DNA of 64,000 nucleotides from Ignelater luminosus (taxonomy: Eukaryota; Arthropoda; Insecta; Coleoptera; Elateridae). A program made the position numbers and the translations under genes. The stretch lies in contig VTPC01002345.1 of assembly GCA_011009095.1 (NCBI GenBank), forward strand, positions 124,156 to 188,155. The letters are read 5' to 3'. Positions 59,868-64,000 of this stretch are shown here, one piece after another (the first letter of the stretch is position 1; each line of letters opens with the position of its first letter). The notes beneath the pieces are model-generated. The model made no database searches and was not told where the DNA came from. It was given only the letters and a program-made list of their open reading frames with translations.

Positions 59868-61843
59868 TTATTTCGACCGATCAAGTTCCTGCGGTTTAAG
59901 TTTGAAAGAGACCTGTACTGCTGCTGACCTTACATAATTGTTTGTTCTTAAATTGAAAAGTTTTATCCCTTCAACAATAGCGCTGTCGCTTATGTTGTTA
60001 ACCTTTAGTTTCAAATACCGACAAGATGCTCGCGCTTTAGGGGTCCAGTTACTATTAAGACATATGTCAGGTTCGGGAACTGTCAAGTTTAGATGAGTTA
60101 GATTAGATAACTGTTCAAAATTTCTAACAGATAGCGTAGAAATACTATTATTCCCTAAATGCACTAATTGTAAGGTAGAGAGTCTGAAAGTATTCTTGTC
60201 TAGTTTCTTAATTCTGTTACTGGCTAAAAAAAGTTCGCGTAAGCCATCGATGACAGCGAAGGCATTGCTTTCGATACATTCAATCTTATTTTCCGATAAA
60301 AATAATTTTTCAATTGTTGCATTAGAAAAAGTGTTCCTGCAGATTATTTTCAATTCATTATCGTTCAGATTGAGTTTACGTAGACGTAGATTACGAAATG
60401 CTCCAGGTTCAATAAATTTAATTGTATTACTCCTTAAATCTAATTCTCCAATGGTGGCTTCGGTAAAAGCATTTTTATCGATTCTACTTAATTCATTATT
60501 ACCCAACCAAAGCGTATGTAAACTATGTAAATTTTTAAAAGCATAGGGCTCAATAGTTCTGATTCGATTATATCTTAAAGACAGGTATTCGAGTGCATAT
60601 CCTGAGAAAGTACTGATCTCAATCTTTGTTATATTATTACCATACAACTGTAAATGCTGCAAATTCTTTAGATTAATTGGAGTAATAGCATCGATTCCAT
60701 AATTCAAAAATAATGAGCGAAGTGATTCACATAAAGTTGGGAAAATACTTAGGCTACTATAAGAAAGGGAAATACTGCCAAGATTACAAAATTTATTAAA
60801 AACTCCCGGTTGAATATAGCTAATAGGATTGTTATCGAGAATTAAGAAGTTGATTGTCAAACTCGGTAACATATGTTTATCGATTCGAGTAATCCTATTA
60901 CGTCTTAAATTAAGCATGCTGAGGCGTTTTAGGTCTTTGAAAGAGTCAGGTTCTATATTTTCAATGAAGTTTCCAGTCAAGTCCAATTCACGAACTGACA
61001 ATCCCGAAAACATACTTTTTCGAATGCTTCTTAACTTATTCCCTGACAAGTTCAGCTCGTATATATTGTTGCTTCCATAAAAAGCGTTAGGCTCAATATC
61101 TGTAATTTGATTATAACGTAAGATAAGTGTTTCAAGCGAATGTATAGAAAACGTGTACGAAGAAATAGTGGTCAGTTTGTTATTTGACAGTCCAAGTAAT
61201 TTAAGATAACTCGCATTCTTAAAGGCGTAACTTTCAATCTCTTCAATTTCGTTTTGAAACAGAAACAGTTTTACTACTTTGATTCCAAAAAATGTGTTAT
61301 CATAGATCTTCCTTAGCCTGTTGAAATCGAGATTAATAGCTAAAGAATTCTTGAAATCCACAAAAGCATTACTTTCGATAATTTCAATTTGATTTTTGCT
61401 TAAATCTAAAAACTCGATTGAAGTTTGAGCAAAAGTGTAACTGACTATTCTAGACAATTTGTTTAAAGCTAAACCCAGCGAAGAAAGCTGTGCCATTCTA
61501 GAGAAAGCTCGTGGTTCTATAGTGTCGATCTGATTTTCTCGCAGACCCAATTGCTGCACAGTGGAATCCATGAATGTGGTTGCACTGATTCTGTTTATCT
61601 TATTTCTGGCTAAATTGATAGTCTTAAGACGTTTTAAATTGACAAATGATTTGGGCTCAATTGTTACAATTTTATTGATGTTGAAGTGCAATTCTTCGAC
61701 AGAACTTGGAAGTATGGAAGCAGTGATTGCATTCATTGGGCTTCCTATTACAGTCAGCGTGCGAAGATTAAGTAGACCATATAAGCCTTTAGGTTCGATT
61801 ATTGTGTTGCTGAGTAACAGCACTATCGTGTGCAGTGGAAACT
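59868..61843 (-). CDS. Leucine-rich-repeat protein, large 3' exon
   Basis: One uninterrupted exon encodes 657 residues made almost wholly of about 24-residue LRRs (LxxLxLxxNxIxxIxxxxF), for example LNLSGNKLRSIRKSMFSGL and LRRNRITRIDKH. Repeats alternate IEPxAF-type and shorter Thr-Phe units, as in insect chaoptin/LRR proteins of extracellular type. The C-terminus (SAAVQVSFKLKPQELDRSK) has no transmembrane helix, TIR domain or GPI-type hydrophobic tail. The acceptor TTTTTTAG precedes the exon at 61844; the frame begins with two bases completing a split codon and reads FPLHTIVLLLSNTIIEPKG. No methionine suited as a start lies in the first repeats, so a 5' exon with signal peptide is expected upstream; I did not identify it. 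Confidence 0.88.
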
Positions 61844-61849
61844 CTAAAA

Positions 61850-63640
61850 AAGGAAAGCTTTGGTTAGTCTCGACTTATTTCTAACTTTTCGAAATATTTG
61901 TATTTGTTTGGTATAAATGATCACAAGGAATAATAAACAGTTAAATAAGAAATATTCAAGGTGTCTTTAATACCCAGCGAGTTTTAAAGAGGAGTCCACC
62001 TAATTTCAAGGATGTCTTCGCTGAATAATTTTAGAGAATAGCAGTAACAAATATTTTATTGAAACGAGATTTGAAACCAACAACGTACAGTTTTTTCATA
62101 AATAATGTCGCAATTCATTAGTTTAATTAATGGATTAATCAAATATACAAAGTCTAACTTTGTATAATTTGTCCAAAATCTTCTTATATAGTCTTAGACG
62201 ATATTTTCTTTTGATTTTCCAAATAGTGAGGAAGCTAGCGTCCGTAAAAGTGGTACTCTAAGGACTCGTCTTTTCACTATACTTTAAAAACTACTTGACA
62301 GAAATGTATTGATTGAATTAAATACATTACACATACACTTCCTAGCCTCTAGCCCTACTCTCTATTACTCCTTGTCTAATTTTTATAAATCTTGTTTTAA
62401 TAGTGATCGAAGGGGCTGATTACGCGTATATCGGGAATCTACTAGTTCTGGTAATAAAGCCCTAAAATAAAATTTTTCTAATGTTTCAATCATCATTGAT
62501 TAGAAATCCCCATTTCTTTCAATAATAAAATATTCTATATCAGCCTCGGTATAAACGACAAAATAACAATACTTGCGATCAGTCGTAGTTGTCCCTGAAC
62601 TTGATACATACAATTATGTGAAAACTTTAATTTAATTTTGTTTTCGGACTCAATAAATAAGTAATCGATTTTCTTTTGTAAAATACACTCCCTTATATTT
62701 AAATTTTTCGTTATAAAAGGGCATTTAATCTCTATTATTATTTTAAACGACTTTTCTCTACTAACAAAAAATCCGCATTTTTCACCCATAAATGAGTTAC
62801 ACTTTCAATTTTTTCTGCAGCTGTACTCTCATTGTCAAGCCCGTGGCGTAGTGATTTTGGTGTATTAATGCTAAAATTAGAACTTTGATACAAAATGCTT
62901 TTTACAGTATTTACAGTATTTGCAGTATTAGTAGTTGAACGCATTTTTCAGATTTTTCCAAAATTACTAGCTGTCAACCAAATACCACGTTCACGGTGCC
63001 ATCGAGGGTTAATATTTGGCCTACGGTACTGTTTTCTATATCTTTCTAATCACAACTAATTAATTTTCTTAAAAATTTCGTTTTCGCCTCCTCATAATCA
63101 CTGTTGGACATATCGGGTATATCTTGTTGAAGACCGTTAACATTATCCGTACTTTGCCGTCTGAATGTTCACTTACTTAATTGACATGACAGTAAAAATA
63201 TTTCCAACTGTTATCGTATTTCAAGTTCATTCACGCGTTTAATTCCTAGTAACAATAGTCATTATCCTTCGTCAATGTAGTTGTTTAGTGCTAACCCCGT
63301 CAGGTAGAAAGAGACGCTTGTTGTCATATAAGTTGCCTATTCACATGCATTCATACCTATCGCAGGGTGCTTTTCTAAGCATTCTCTGAAATTATTTTTA
63401 TCGAATTTTGAAAAAATACTCCTTTAGAAAAAATTCTAAGAAGTCACACAATGTGTGCCAGCAATTCTCCATCTTTTGGTTAAAAAAACTTTTTTCCTTT
63501 AATAATGTTGATGTAAAACGTCATCCCGTTTAATTAGTTTTTTAAAATAAAAACTGAAAAAACATTTTTTGACATAATTAGTAATGGACATGATTTAAGC
63601 AGTCGACCATAGTCTCATCTCGATAGGAGTGACAACAAAC
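61850..63640. other. Upstream flank of the LRR gene, first exon not identified
   Basis: Minus-strand frames at 62535-62789 and 62738-62944 are the only longer ones. The tail of the first (MYQVQGQLRLIASIVILSFI, from 62608) resembles a signal peptide, but it runs into TAG without a donor of the right phase, so I do not link it to the LRR exon. Confidence 0.4.
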
Positions 63641-63652
63641 GTCATAGACTGT

Positions 63653-63700
63653 TCTATATAAAAGGGGTATATTGTAGGAGTACTCCGGTAAGCCTTAATA
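63653..63700 (+). promoter_or_regulatory. TATA box and possible start region of a rightward gene
   Basis: CTATATAAAAGGGG at about 63654-63667 matches the TATA consensus closely. About 30 bp downstream is GTAGGAGTACTCC, and at about 63690 CCGGTAAGCC resembles a splice donor. That would make a very short non-coding first exon of a plus-strand gene beyond the window. There is no coding support inside the window. Confidence 0.35.
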
Positions 63701-63988
63701 CCGCAAAAAATATTCTTCGTCAAAATAAGTTAGTTTGAATTTGTTATTTACCTATATAATAATATTAGGTAGTCCCATCCAAACAGAACCACACATTTAT
63801 TTAAATATTTTAAAAACTACAAATGATAAACTCATGATATTTTAGATTTATGTACAGCTTTTTTCAAAAAAATTGAGAATATACTAGGTCGGTAAACGTA
63901 CGTTGGGTTGCCTAAAAACTCATTAAAGGTTAGCGCGTGTCAAACGAGAAAACTTGCATTTCTTTGAGGAAATAACTACTTTCATAAA

Positions 63989-64000
63989 CACCCCCCCCCC
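63989..64000. repeat. C homopolymer at the window edge
   Basis: At least ten consecutive C end the window; unusual in this AT-rich sequence and a possible assembly-sensitive site. Confidence 0.8.

Noticed and set aside
60196..61884. Plus-strand frames opposite the LRR exon
   Set aside because: Shadows generated by the periodic LRR coding sequence.
62535..62789. Signal-peptide-like end MYQVQGQLRLIASIVILSFI as first exon of the LRR gene
   Set aside because: The frame closes at TAG with no GT donor of the needed phase after the hydrophobic core; the link would be forced.

Overview
The window is AT-rich nuclear DNA of an insect. Coding exons are short with GT..AG introns, the gene complement is metazoan (hnRNP K/bancal, a LysM membrane protein, a type I arginine methyltransferase, prostaglandin reductases, an LRR protein), and the space between genes is crowded with insect-type transposons (mariner, Tc1, Transib, piggyBac, hAT, Tigger/pogo, RTE and CR1/jockey LINE relics). 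A beetle would fit, but order and species cannot be fixed from the sequence alone.

Layout. 1-8026: no recognisable exon; a lone CpG-rich patch lies at about 2.8-3.0 kb. 8027-11144 (+): the 3' half of an hnRNP K (bancal) gene, covering the second half of KH2, an RGG/glycine-rich segment and KH3, followed by a long AT-rich probable 3' UTR. 12.7-20.1 kb: transposon belt (hAT MITE, palindromic Tc1-type MITE, CR1/jockey LINE relics, a 1.57-kb Tc1 element with very long inverted repeats). 21800-22668 (-): complete LYSMD3/4-like gene. 22994-45045 (+): complete four-exon PRMT6-like gene whose first intron is about 20.9 kb.

That intron holds four intact six-exon prostaglandin reductase 1-like (PTGR1, zinc-independent MDR) genes, all on the opposite strand, plus many transposons (foldback, Harbinger-like, Tigger, RTE relics, a possible LTR). 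A fifth paralogue of identical exon/phase structure lies just past the PRMT gene at 49339-50753 (-). Together they form a five-member tandem family interrupted by the PRMT coding exons. 47.7-48.7 kb is a piggyBac MITE, 53.1-53.9 kb a Transib (RAG1-like) transposase relic, 55.6-56.6 kb a young internally deleted mariner, 57.1-57.7 kb a LINE fragment. 59868-61843 (-) is a large exon of a leucine-rich-repeat protein whose 5' exon is not identified. The right edge carries a good TATA box at about 63.65 kb without an identifiable gene.

The genes are not an operon and share no obvious pathway. The main architectural points are the nested antisense reductase family and the short divergent promoter (about 325 bp between start codons) shared by the LYSMD and PRMT genes. 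Exon boundaries were assigned by hand from splice consensus, reading phase and family homology; all five reductase copies and the PRMT and LYSMD genes splice to uninterrupted frames.
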